From positions 1 to 36,625 of the forward strand of contig JAIDCZ010000021.1 of assembly GCA_029055565.1 (NCBI GenBank): 36,625 nucleotides of DNA, given 5' to 3'. This document shows positions 11,101-18,303 of the stretch, piece by piece. The notes under the pieces were generated by a model, which was not told the origin of the DNA, did not search any database, and saw nothing but the letters and a program-made list of their open reading frames with translations. The DNA comes from Clostridiales bacterium. Lineage in GTDB: Bacteria > Bacillota > Clostridia > Christensenellales > Pumilibacteraceae. Numbering within the stretch: position 1 is the stretch's first letter; each line of letters begins with the position of its first letter. Position numbers and translations under genes: made by a program.

Positions 11101-14100
11101 TTGAGCGTAATTTTAAGGCCGTTCACCTTTACGCACTGGGTGCCGCCCAAATAGTCGGACAGCGTTACTTCGCTGTTGGCCGGTATTGCAACACGGCCGC
11201 CGAAGTACGCCTTGGGAATATAAATATCAATAAACTCTACGGTAAAGTAGTGGCTTTGGCTCTGTCCCAAGCTAGTGTTGTTCAAACGGCTTTGAAGAGT
11301 GCTGATATCGTTGTTAATAGTAACGAGCTCGTTAAGCTTGCCAAGGCCGGTCTGCCCCGCCGCGGTTAAGCTTTGACCGTTAAGCATGTTCGCGCTGTAG
11401 TAGTTATCCGCGTCCGAAGCAAGCGGTCTCAAGCCGGTAGAAGTATATTGATTGTTGGCATTCTTAAAGAAGCCTATAGGATGAACTTGCTGATTGATGG
11501 TAATGCCCATCGGCGTAAAGTAGAATACGTCGTTGGGATTGCCGTCCGCCGTAGGCATTTCACTTGCGCCGGCGCCGTTGCGCTCACGATCGATCGTGCT
11601 GGGCGCAACGTTATTTACCTTTATGCCGAGCGGCAACCAAATGCCGTTATCCGCGGTATCGTTTTTATCTTGAACACGGATAAGGATATAAAAGTCACCG
11701 GCGTTGGCCACGCCCGCAGCAAGCGAAGGCGTGGTAAACGTGCCGCCGGTAATCGCTTGTTGCGACGTACGGCCGGTCTTGTACATGGAATACGTAGCGC
11801 GCAAACCGGTTATGGTAAGCGTGTCGTTGCTGAACGAATACTGTATGTACGCCCTATCGGTGTTAGACGAGCCGTTGCTTATGTACCAGCTTTCAAAACC
11901 GGTGGTATAAGCGTCGCCCTTCAACTGACCGGTAGTAAGCACGTTTGCAAATTTATCCGCCGGAGCGGTAGAAGCAAGAACGTTAAAGTACGAATTGCTG
12001 TGCTTGGTGCTTGCGTTCTTGGAGCTTTGCGTGGGTTTGATTTCGCCGTACTTGTTGGCCAAAACGAACTCGTGCGTGGGCACTATTACGTCGCGGATTA
12101 CGTGCGTGGTGGTGCTCATGCCGTCTATATCGGTGTAGAATTGGTTAAGGTGTACGGGAGTAGCCGCCGCAAGCGTGTTTACGGTAACAACCGGTCCGCC
12201 GTTCAAATCCTCGCGGATCGTAGGGCGCGTGTTGTCCATTTTAAAGACTATATCGACGGTGATAGCCGTTTTGCCGCCGGCGTTGGTGGAGGTGTTAGCT
12301 TCCACGTTGGTAAGGCCGAGCGCGCTAACCGGTGCCTTTTCCACCTCGTATACCGTAACTGTCAAAACTTGATACGCCGGATCTGGCGTAACGCACGTAA
12401 AGGTAAGCGTGTCGTACGCGTACGGAATTTTGGACTTAGCTGCGTTGTACACGTTGGTGCCGGCGGTGTTGCCGTCGTATTCGGTAATCTTGTATTTTCT
12501 GGCCGTTCCCGAAATGGAGGAAACGCTGCTAAGCGAAACTACGCACTTATCCAAGCTATTGGAGAAGCCTTTAACCAAATCCTCGGCGCGGATTGTGACG
12601 GGTACGTTGAACCTTAACGGTTGCTCGAATACCGCCGTGTACCTATTAGTGCCGAGCGGGTTGTAAATGGCGGTAGTGTTTATACCACTGCCCGACGGCG
12701 CCGTAGCTACGCTGGACGTGCCGAAATACAGCTTGTTGTTGCCGGTAGTGGCGTTGACGACGTCAGCCGCCGCGTTGGTACGCTTAGTAATGGTATTGGC
12801 CGGTACCGTAACTGTAAACGGAATAACCGAGAATGCGCGCGAACCGGTGCCTGCGCCGAAATTATCGCGTATACGCACGTACAGAGTGATGGTGCCGTTA
12901 GTAGTGCAACCGTCATATCCCGCGCGCGGATACTTCTTTATTTTGGTAATAGTAAGCTGGTTGTACGGCGATCCGCCCCAAGTCCAGTCAAAGTATTCGC
13001 TTGCCGTCTTGTTGCAAGCCGAGTTAACGTAAAGCCTATCGTTTGCCGTAGTGGTAAACGTATCCAACGCGCCCGCGGTACCGTTGGTAAAGTACACGCC
13101 GGTAAGCGTAGCGTTGGCATGGTTGGCGTTGTCCCTATCCTCCGCCAAGCTGCTGGCGGCAATGGGATAGGACATTGTACTGCCGGTACGCACCGGCAAA
13201 GTGAAGGACGCGCTCTTGGATACCGGAGCTTGGTTTACGTTTTCTGCCGTAATTCTCGCCTTACCGTTGCCGGTAGATCCCGAGTAGCCCAAAGAGTTGC
13301 TCAAAGAGGTAAACGAGGAGCTGACGTAGTTGGAACCGCTGTAACTACTGACCGGGTCGTCGCCATGACGAGCTTGACCGCCGTAGTAGCCGCCACCGCC
13401 GCCGCCCTCGTCGTTGGTCCAGTTGCTGTTGGAGGCGTGCTTGGGCGAAGTGTCGCCGTTGCCGCCGTAGAAAAGACTGCCGCTGGAAACGTGGGTTTGC
13501 GTTATGCTGGTAGAGTTACCGCCACCGCCGCCGGCCGCAACCAATATACGGTTGCTATAGCTGGTGGAAGTACGAATATCGGTAGCACCGCCACCACCCG
13601 AGCCGGCTCTGCCGGTACCTTGGCCGCCACCGTTCCAACCGCCGGATCTAATGCTATAGTCACGGCCGTCTATGCTACCGGTACCGCCCGCGCCGTTTCC
13701 GCCGCAATATATATATATAGTTGTAGACGCCGCAGTGTAGGTGATCCTCGCCTTAACGTATCCGCCCTTACCGCCGTTGGCGTTGCCGCTGTTTGCCGCG
13801 TAGCTACCGCTGTATCCGCCTTGAGCGCCCCAAAGCTCGAATACGTAAGTACCCGCGGGCAAGTTAACGGAATAGTAAGCTCCCTTATAAGTATAATCAA
13901 CGTAGTTACCATTGGTAATGCTACCGTTGCTTATGTAGTTCTTTAGGGTGTCGCCCGTAAGGTTGCTGTAGTTACCCGAAGTGGACGCCTCGGCCGACTG
14001 CGCGTTGTCCACACTCACCTTTTTGGACGTATCCAAGGTAAGCGCACAAGTAACGGTTACCGCAATAGCAGTGATAACCGCCGCAAGCAGCAACAGCACG

Positions 14101-14144
14101 CGCCGCCCTATCTTGATTCTGCTTTCACTCGTATGATTGTTCAT
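2133..14144 (-). CDS. Giant type I membrane surface protein: glycine-rich domain plus cadherin/Ig-like module array
   Basis: A 4003-residue protein. I place the start at ATG 14144, preceded by AGAGAGG at good spacing; an in-frame start 18 codons upstream lacks this. Residues about 14-36 (RRVLLLLAAVITAIAVTVTC) form a signal peptide or anchor. Residues about 85-295 form a glycine-rich domain (AGTYVFELWGAQGG, GGKGGY, ILVAAGGGGG, DEGGGGGGYYGG) of the kind also found in ALK/LTK receptors. From about 300 to 3880 come many beta-sandwich modules marked by linker motifs such as NQAP, NVAP, NKAP, NSSP, NQTP, DSAP, NAPP and NSAP near residues 301, 845, 1046, 1320, 2548, 3186, 3523 and 3761, with acidic Asp-Asn-rich loops suggesting calcium binding. 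A membrane helix lies near 3893-3917, followed by KRRKRKRE and an acidic then Gly/Pro/Asn-rich tail of about 85 residues. There is no LPXTG motif. Role inferred as adhesion or envelope architecture; no enzyme domain recognised. Confidence 0.9.
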   Translation of the reverse strand: MNNHTSESRIKIGRRVLLLLAAVITAIAVTVTCALTLDTSKKVSVDNAQSAEASTSGNYSNLTGDTLKNYISNGSITNGNYVDYTYKGAYYSVNLPAGTYVFELWGAQGGYSGSYAANSGNANGGKGGYVKARITYTAASTTIYIYCGGNGAGGTGSIDGRDYSIRSGGWNGGGQGTGRAGSGGGGATDIRTSTSYSNRILVAAGGGGGNSTSITQTHVSSGSLFYGGNGDTSPKHASNSNWTNDEGGGGGGYYGGQARHGDDPVSSYSGSNYVSSSFTSLSNSLGYSGSTGNGKARITAENVNQAPVSKSASFTLPVRTGSTMSYPIAASSLAEDRDNANHANATLTGVYFTNGTAGALDTFTTTANDRLYVNSACNKTASEYFDWTWGGSPYNQLTITKIKKYPRAGYDGCTTNGTITLYVRIRDNFGAGTGSRAFSVIPFTVTVPANTITKRTNAAADVVNATTGNNKLYFGTSSVATAPSGSGINTTAIYNPLGTNRYTAVFEQPLRFNVPVTIRAEDLVKGFSNSLDKCVVSLSSVSSISGTARKYKITEYDGNTAGTNVYNAAKSKIPYAYDTLTFTCVTPDPAYQVLTVTVYEVEKAPVSALGLTNVEANTSTNAGGKTAITVDIVFKMDNTRPTIREDLNGGPVVTVNTLAAATPVHLNQFYTDIDGMSTTTHVIRDVIVPTHEFVLANKYGEIKPTQSSKNASTKHSNSYFNVLASTAPADKFANVLTTGQLKGDAYTTGFESWYISNGSSNTDRAYIQYSFSNDTLTITGLRATYSMYKTGRTSQQAITGGTFTTPSLAAGVANAGDFYILIRVQDKNDTADNGIWLPLGIKVNNVAPSTIDRERNGAGASEMPTADGNPNDVFYFTPMGITINQQVHPIGFFKNANNQYTSTGLRPLASDADNYYSANMLNGQSLTAAGQTGLGKLNELVTINNDISTLQSRLNNTSLGQSQSHYFTVEFIDIYIPKAYFGGRVAIPANSEVTLSDYLGGTQCVKVNGLKITLNNWTHNRFLHLQVDMKDSANATCSSYIAVNVSNKAPTYLGSSDVAQLSYTENGVTVESTYTQPTGDGIATIKYKVPAHSTVMITPYDLITDADMSAFMQGLGINHGFTLNGLNGTYSGGVLHVAGDGYTGTGTTITGIATQANTSTANGGFNYSGSYTSDLMSFIRALQGTRTFGKVTANNRFGATSNGSTYIDRLYFSRTIDGTSLDGFTYDPYTNANRMTFSAPEIAGADFVSCTFGTQISYKAAGASAASTYNLDYAIITTNRRTTSGSPAVLEFTVRDRTGANATGDSYGVKKIRVEIDVINSSPRVQYPNKYFTLTTNPVQSSDVKDMSNATGGFINDTIKPSTMVIYASHGGNDTSKNLLIDNEDGEVWFDVSGGCQVVDKADVSGSEQDAAGRSYNGNYVNVTLTADTITVTALNSTQAVQNLYIRFYATDGRYGDNGLLERSECYIRIEVINAAFTYNTSDNGFEKIALDENATGFHYLWNVESITAMDRSRTRYFVSSNGAAQALQSLSAYGASAGQIKYLVSDTDALQGVVLSAATAPGNVGNVGYVNANITSAMSDAEKLAAYRNAVPQLGTNNNWANGAAALISVRDGNNYDTTTVFAGAGQKIDLTQTDIIYFVKGDNNAYTAYTAKALKTSGNFGDETERNKFFDSEGRWKITDWAIMVKPTAASDAGKYINLRISMRDEAVLGGDTAGKPTAYKAGNSAAVQVYGNQLLSYDMFINDIGIVPYTYYNQFDGFYTIADPANGKIYVPTYDGALGSQYEGSTDNDGTLAGIHAGIEYSRENAQSSNGFTYPVRIAGQVSSDSTEKAFKYSDTIKISGDSSQYTYVPMSYFALKQGFADVNNDGTISFPANSYVSYDIGNDQEVYERRNGYGRAVTISDGVNTWKGNETNPYVTIVNYDLVDNYYRDDETNFKNSPYFNNCLSIPTYKADGTRESFVDSAATNHYDKDIVGEGGRIMYLAGQANVSTATGTYGLQEHMFGLKIKKNNTRAQAASLTITVKVAQCTFDSTANGTRVNYGQTEQSKAQNTAEVTFKLEIGNSPINLKASNNGATQEIKKLNGQPGAGYYVDLSGLTTDSPTQYITLARDASTVTSDANQKVVLYEDADVVMTKDKNNKDVVDQSKSDIAKFSYNSLRQLQSLTGRDRVMEFDGENSDITFTNVSNISVGSDQNAGKPAQLSISNYFGAWDKNTLDRITNDYRPNGGIYAYQGFEGYEKYFSVGLSTDGTTLSITPKAKTTINQDMISGDIATYYAQRGLVLNSSTNPTLGAYYPLKVLIYDDHGDGFGAASYVALEIHVSIGGSAAKLSDNLEDYDTYGGKKVNVALSIGQPYTLNLASAITGGNLLKTDNNNIFWKADYDKLKQDVADGTKYAGDPQRQKDDMFRLESGTYLKSPFANSNSIHAYSTNNTTFESVNSELRNGKGKYSSNPAYKDIRTAYLSDVIMYMEYYRLDGGRQVQDALATGAIPVGNNVMFLVNRRTTYEVRENNVSVTRQQNNFTFELSFEDSDGNRTQKLYVNIDVINQTPNVLSKAVSATGNIQMRVGDKFTLVTTPYNRFVGSEALESSSDYTTPTASARASNSFKLVNGRAGRNYSGIAEANLLARNATVRYEDLTEMAMDGSLGLHDYNPDGPSNQHLGYVALADDDMPWGLRIEKVNYYDNNCFEPTKRSDGISMENSSASTGITYCLDVTIQARAVCHNMPVTITLVDADEARVTITLYVTVVSSKPVAIDAGDAQHKLNATLSAVREEDEHGQIVLKHGVYSMYMIADNVTNRNTTEVINNVSTVTATYKEVTLNSGSKVKAYGKVRLPIDEIAYDPDAGDVMALYNEDRRADEAPYNVVALNGSAMNKQGNVYTNDVYTIEISNDYRWFTIECKTFNNDSDRDVLSFYVRDSGNNVYENAIPIEIRICTLYSSITNDAQMTNTAIRQEQFQRGAIASVNVKSFDDYSGMSIDLPKDEAELGKIKDVQSSFQFLTYPNMPASVDQTATSAKPINDPDVVKNSANLNYELRIYAFMTNVGGSESEFEAASLENISTLFNLSPSVVNKKVLALKSDEVLRDNAFLNEKQKSINDFLIGGFYADGVSMTEVNRSLLMFLERYFMFEVGTDGVSLHFKPISANHGVDIPLYVQVTKHISQSRRVLPADVDTTCGDIFYVNVMDSAPIAIDEEHDATGVLEFSGKVGDSAIFKLYDAEDPFGSLFTDSDINDYVMFDGFVSDRVQTPDYNKALQAATAQELEWRGNEAVDKPQAVTITVNNTAAEVNGIPAYSVKVTINRRIDKRDSKNNYLEEVALPIILNVKDRGGKTATVQVKVNIQNSSIDIDRSKIAEVTADLKNGYYQLTADEANDRSYFIDAYVVPGKTMAPFYFVDKDDAKTWIADPDYKRMRTDTDSMRLVGKDGPTSSTYLMYGKTLEVTSNKQTGKVATITPIFGNDVMPNDAYHFVGFRIEAHTANREINDATATMRVIDRSGDPSAVDEHGDPTNGFTVTVRIHILNAPPMLKDMEVKPFVVTGSSTKDGDPIVVDINDYVTDLNNDKLKIVGVSAVYNEDGETANLHCELDDNSAGDIVNISIAESGTTCSFVPKKGFYGNQTVSIMVADILEGDETASYGTVELLVEFVIGYNIADKQLNDITAIRSLPTKVDPTMLFQNVKDTFGIKDPATEQPGEFNPGADYVITELTATGVIIRKDGDDWVFIGEKVADQIKFNVKFKNKSAVDDPDVKSINMSFNATIGKNSAPKLLDDFKNHSDEGYLFQTGNGDYGLDNNGTVMLTPTMLFSDVDIVKGDRLTFDSKAISVSAPTICSVRVSDDGTQLYVTFNCRGECDLTVGVMDLTGETSKVTFRIKNIDRPEPSFWDKIMISYEEYPIIWWAIGAGILLLIALIILIVLLLKRRKRKREELEAILISEMELEEQMMRLGAGSMGAMPYQSYGYLPPTMNFQNDPGLMLGSGGAAPNPNAIGLNPGGDNGVPTDSDM

Positions 14145-14180
14145 ACTTTTACCTCTCTGGTACTGAGTTGAGTTTAAAGT

Positions 14181-14241
14181 TGTTAACAATTTGTTCACAA
14201 TTTTATATATATACAGTTAAATGTTAACATATTGTTCATAT
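14181..14241. promoter_or_regulatory. Duplicated operator-like repeat in the giant-gene promoter
   Basis: Two imperfect copies of a dyad start at 14181 and 14222, both reading TGTTAACA then a few A/T then TTGTTCA (arms AACA(A)/(T)TGTT on either strand). The 41-bp offset is close to four helical turns. The distal copy overlaps the -10 and spacer of the leftward promoter; the other lies roughly +14 to +33 in its leader. This is a layout typical of cooperative repressor sites; the regulator is unknown. Confidence 0.5.
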
Positions 14242-14249
14242 TTTGTCAA
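14221..14249 (-). promoter_or_regulatory. Promoter of the giant surface-protein gene
   Basis: Minus strand TTGACA (14244-14249), 17-bp spacer, TAACAT (14221-14226). It predicts a start near 14214 and a leader of about 70 bases ending in the AGAGAGG ribosome site. Confidence 0.7.
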
Positions 14250-14316
14250 TACTTTTTAAGCAATATAGTCAACTTATATCGACAAAATTTATAATCACAC
14301 CTTTAAATAACCTTTA

Positions 14317-14362
14317 TATTTACTTGTATTTACTTGACTTTTGACTGTGGATACGCTACTAT
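14317..14362 (+). promoter_or_regulatory. groESL promoter with a phased 10-bp direct repeat
   Basis: TTGACT (14334-14339), 17-bp spacer, TACTAT (14357-14362). TATTTACTTG is repeated exactly at 14317-14326 and 14327-14336, the second copy running into the -35 box. A further TTGACT follows directly at 14341. I see no CIRCE element (TTAGCACTC / GAGTGCTAA) and the TTGACT pair has a 7-base period, not the 10-base heptad spacing of CtsR sites. Confidence 0.7.
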
Positions 14363-14393
14363 AAGCACGGTCATAAATTTTCGGAGGTGAATT

Positions 14394-14681
14394 ATGAATA
14401 TAAAACCATTGTTTGACCGTATAGTAATTGAACCGTTGGAAACGGAGGAAAAGACCAAGAGCGGAATAGTTCTGCTCGCCAAGGATCAAGAAAAGCCGCA
14501 GATGGCGCGCGTAACGGCGGTCGGCCCCGGCGGAATGGTAGACGGCAAGGACGTAAAAATGGTAGTCAAGGTCGGCGACAAAGTTATTTATTCCAAGTAT
14601 GCCGGCAGCGAGTTTAAGGTGGACGACAAAACGTTTACCGTTATGCGCCAAAGCGACGTGCTTGCTATCGTCGAGGACTAA
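14394..14681 (+). CDS. groES: Co-chaperonin GroES (Hsp10)
   Basis: A 95-residue protein of normal GroES length. It forms the heptameric lid that closes the GroEL cage in the cytosol. The N-terminus MNIKPLFDRIVIEP, the mobile loop region ETEEKTKSGIVLL (about 18-30), the strand ARVTAVGPGG (about 41-50) and the end KVGDKVIYSKYAG...FTVMRQSDVLAIVED are typical. A near-perfect ribosome site (GGAGGTGA) lies 5 bases before the ATG. groEL follows 37 bp later in the same operon, expressed from the promoter at 14334-14362. It is the first rightward gene after the divergent giant surface-protein gene. The mobile loop tripeptide SGI matches the conserved hydrophobic contact to GroEL. Confidence 0.97.
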   Translation: MNIKPLFDRIVIEPLETEEKTKSGIVLLAKDQEKPQMARVTAVGPGGMVDGKDVKMVVKVGDKVIYSKYAGSEFKVDDKTFTVMRQSDVLAIVED

Positions 14682-14715
14682 CCACTAACCTATTATATAT
14701 ATGTTAAGGAGATAA

Positions 14716-16347
<1,632 letters not shown>

Positions 16348-16407
16348 GCGGCGACTTCGTCACCTAATTGAATAGATAAGAGATAAGAAATAATAGATAA
16401 GAATATA

Positions 16408-16435
16408 GCGGCTGTCGCATTAACGTGACAGCCGC
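16408..16435. terminator. Hairpin terminator between convergent groEL and the leftward genes
   Basis: A perfect 9-bp GC-rich stem GCGGCTGTC / GACAGCCGC with a 10-base loop lies between the groEL stop and the stop of the leftward gene ending at 16453. The tract after it is only weakly T-rich in either direction (TTATATATT rightward), so efficiency is uncertain. A run of GATAAG-like short repeats precedes it at 16373-16402. Confidence 0.65.
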
Positions 16436-16452
16436 TTATATATTGCGCTCAA

Positions 16453-16962
16453 TTATGCCAATTCCAAATCGACGAATACTTTTTTCTTATCCAAAGACTT
16501 GATAGACAGCCAATCGAAGCCTATTGACTTTGCTTTATCCCAATCGAGATAACTGCCGTCAATCAATTTTACTTCATCGTTGTCGTTGAACTCGTAATCG
16601 TCTTTTTCGTCCTCATAGTCAATAGCGTAACCGAAAGTGATTGCAATTTTACCCTTTGCGTATTCGTACGGCTTTAACGTTCTTTCCGCCTCGCCTATCG
16701 GGTCGTTGCAAAACATGCCGTCATAACCATGTTTTGCGCCGTCAAAAACAACGAATTCCTCTTTCGTCATCGGGTCTTTTGCAACGATCAAGCAAGGATA
16801 TTCGCCGTCGCCGATATACGGCGTTTTGCCTATTTGTACCAATTCGCCGTAATAATATATCTCCAAATCGGTATTACCGGCAGAAGATACCAAAACGCCG
16901 ATAGTTTTATCCTTCTTTTCTTTGATATTCGTCAGATGATTTGCCAAATAAAACGGTATCAT
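16453..16962 (-). CDS. Uncharacterised 169-residue acidic protein
   Basis: I do not recognise this family. It has no signal peptide or membrane segment, so it is probably cytosolic. The N-terminal half looks beta-rich (IGVLVSS, TDLEIYYYG, YPCLIVAKD, EEFVVFDGAKHGYDGMF) and the C-terminal half is very acidic (YAIDYEDEKDDYEFNDNDEV, residues about 113-132) ending in alternating hydrophobic strands. Ribosome site GTGAGG lies just upstream of the ATG. It starts 12 bp after the stop of the next unknown gene, so the two are an operon. Base composition looks more AT-rich than the flanks. Size, acidity and pairing recall small immunity-type proteins, but no toxin gene is adjacent and this is only a guess. 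Confidence 0.75.
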   Translation of the reverse strand: MIPFYLANHLTNIKEKKDKTIGVLVSSAGNTDLEIYYYGELVQIGKTPYIGDGEYPCLIVAKDPMTKEEFVVFDGAKHGYDGMFCNDPIGEAERTLKPYEYAKGKIAITFGYAIDYEDEKDDYEFNDNDEVKLIDGSYLDWDKAKSIGFDWLSIKSLDKKKVFVDLELA

Positions 16963-16974
16963 AACAACCTCACC

Positions 16975-17343
16975 CTAATAAGTGTAATTTAACAGCACGT
17001 CTATATTATCCTTAAGAAATTGCGCGTATATCGGTACTTGCGCGTCGGCGTCGAGGTCTTTTATATCCGCGATAAGCTTGTTTATTAAGTCTGCGCCGAA
17101 CTCTTCCGCGCATTGCAACAAGTTTTTTCTACCGTTGATATTGGATATTATCACGCAAAAACACATAGCTTGCTCGTACGATTCCAAAACGCCGAGATAG
17201 TATGCAAGTTCAATTTCCAAATCGTTCCTAACGTAGACGTATTCTACGTCGGGCGCGCGCGAATACTTTTTCATCGAAAAACCATAGTCCTTCAAGAACG
17301 AAAAATCATCTACTATAAACTTTTTTCTCTTTTTCCAAAACAT
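16975..17343 (-). CDS. Uncharacterised 122-residue protein
   Basis: Not recognised. It starts with a basic patch (MFWKKRKKF), followed by a short alpha/beta pattern: FSFLKDYGFSMKKYSRAPDVEYVYVRND (residues about 13-40), a helix with ELAYYLGVLESYEQAMCFCVII, then two further helices. The early 'GFSMKKYS...EYVYVRNDLEIEL' arrangement resembles small proteins that accompany contact-dependent toxins, but the similarity is generic. It sits 20 bp after the PHP phosphatase stop and 12 bp before the acidic unknown gene, so all three are likely read together. The ribosome site is weak. No signal peptide or membrane helix. Confidence 0.7.
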   Translation of the reverse strand: MFWKKRKKFIVDDFSFLKDYGFSMKKYSRAPDVEYVYVRNDLEIELAYYLGVLESYEQAMCFCVIISNINGRKNLLQCAEEFGADLINKLIADIKDLDADAQVPIYAQFLKDNIDVLLNYTY

Positions 17344-17363
17344 GGCTCTGCTCGCCTATTACT

Positions 17364-18158
17364 TTATATTATCTCGTCGACTACGTTGAGACCGATATTT
17401 TTAGCGTAGGCGTACAGTGCGCGCATATACTTATCGCACAACGCGTCCGGACTGTGCGCGTCCGACGACACGACTACACTTGCGTTATGCTTTAGACATA
17501 GGTCCACAAGCTGTTGCGTGGGATATTTGTTGCGGTGGTAACGCATGCCGTTGGAGTTCAGCTCAAGCGGAATTTTGCGTTCCGCCGCCAACTTGACGGC
17601 TTGCTCCATTGCGCCCACCATATACTCCGTCATTCTGTTTAGTCTATAAAATATCAAGTCGGGATGCGCAACCATTGCAAACAGGCCGCTGTCTATCGCC
17701 GCACAAACGCTGTCGAAGTACGCCGCGACCGACCTATCGTCCGTGCCGTCCACAAACGAGTTGTATATATTTCCGCGCCATTCAAACAAATGCTGACCGA
17801 GCACCATATAGTCCAGCTTGTCGGTTAGCGTTTTGTAATACTCGGGATAGCCGGCAAAGTATTCTATTTCCACACCGCGCAGTATCTTTATTTTATCGCC
17901 GTACAGCTCCTCCGCTTCGGCAAACTGCGGCAAGTACTGCTTGTCTATATTCTTGGCCGAAAAGTACGGATCGCATGTTTCTATCGGCGGCAAGCAATGA
18001 TCGGATATGCCGATTATGCGCATATCGTGCGCCACGGCTTCCCCCACGTAGTCTAAAACCGTGCCGCCGGCGTGGCCGCACAGATAGTTGTGCGTGTGGT
18101 AATTGCTTACCAGCCCTATATTTTCCCAATCCTCGGGGATAGAAAAGTCCTTTAACAT
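17364..18158 (-). CDS. PHP-domain phosphoesterase, histidinol-phosphatase (HisK)-like
   Basis: 264 residues from ATG 18158. The metal-binding PHP motifs are all present: NYHTH (His21, His23) with CGH (to His29), ISDH (about 51-54), GVEIEYF (Glu97), GQHLF (His123), AHPD (His165) and SDAH (Asp233, His235). Such proteins are trinuclear metal phosphoesterases; in Firmicutes the HisK type dephosphorylates L-histidinol phosphate in the cytosol. No other histidine genes are nearby, so the substrate could differ. A GTG at 18224 would extend the protein by 22 residues but has no ribosome site; the ATG has only a weak AAGAGA. It lies downstream of the glycosidase gene across a 77-143 bp gap containing a hairpin. 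Confidence 0.85.
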   Translation of the reverse strand: MLKDFSIPEDWENIGLVSNYHTHNYLCGHAGGTVLDYVGEAVAHDMRIIGISDHCLPPIETCDPYFSAKNIDKQYLPQFAEAEELYGDKIKILRGVEIEYFAGYPEYYKTLTDKLDYMVLGQHLFEWRGNIYNSFVDGTDDRSVAAYFDSVCAAIDSGLFAMVAHPDLIFYRLNRMTEYMVGAMEQAVKLAAERKIPLELNSNGMRYHRNKYPTQQLVDLCLKHNASVVVSSDAHSPDALCDKYMRALYAYAKNIGLNVVDEII

Positions 18159-18272
18159 ATCTCTTGCGTTTTCCCATTTTTGCACGATTTGTAATTTTTG
18201 CGAATAATCGGCGTTGCGCCGCACATACTATACGTACAAAGCAATATTTTTTACGCTTTGTTTTCATATATG

Positions 18273-18303
18273 CTCACTATGGTTTTCCACAGTGAGTTTT
18301 TTT
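18273..18303 (+). terminator. Terminator-like hairpin, oriented rightward
   Basis: Stem CTCACTaTGG / CCAcAGTGAG (10 positions, one mismatch), TTTT loop, then seven T on the plus strand. No rightward gene lies upstream. For the leftward glycosidase gene, which stops at 18302, the hairpin is present but the T-run is on the wrong side. Confidence 0.6.

Noticed and set aside
14250-14394. CIRCE or CtsR operator before groESL
   Set aside because: No TTAGCACTC/GAGTGCTAA; the TTGACT pair has the wrong period for CtsR heptads.
17893-18267. Leftward basic open frame starting with ATG 18267, overlapping the PHP gene
   Set aside because: The PHP frame carries all metal motifs; this frame is low-complexity Arg/Lys-rich.
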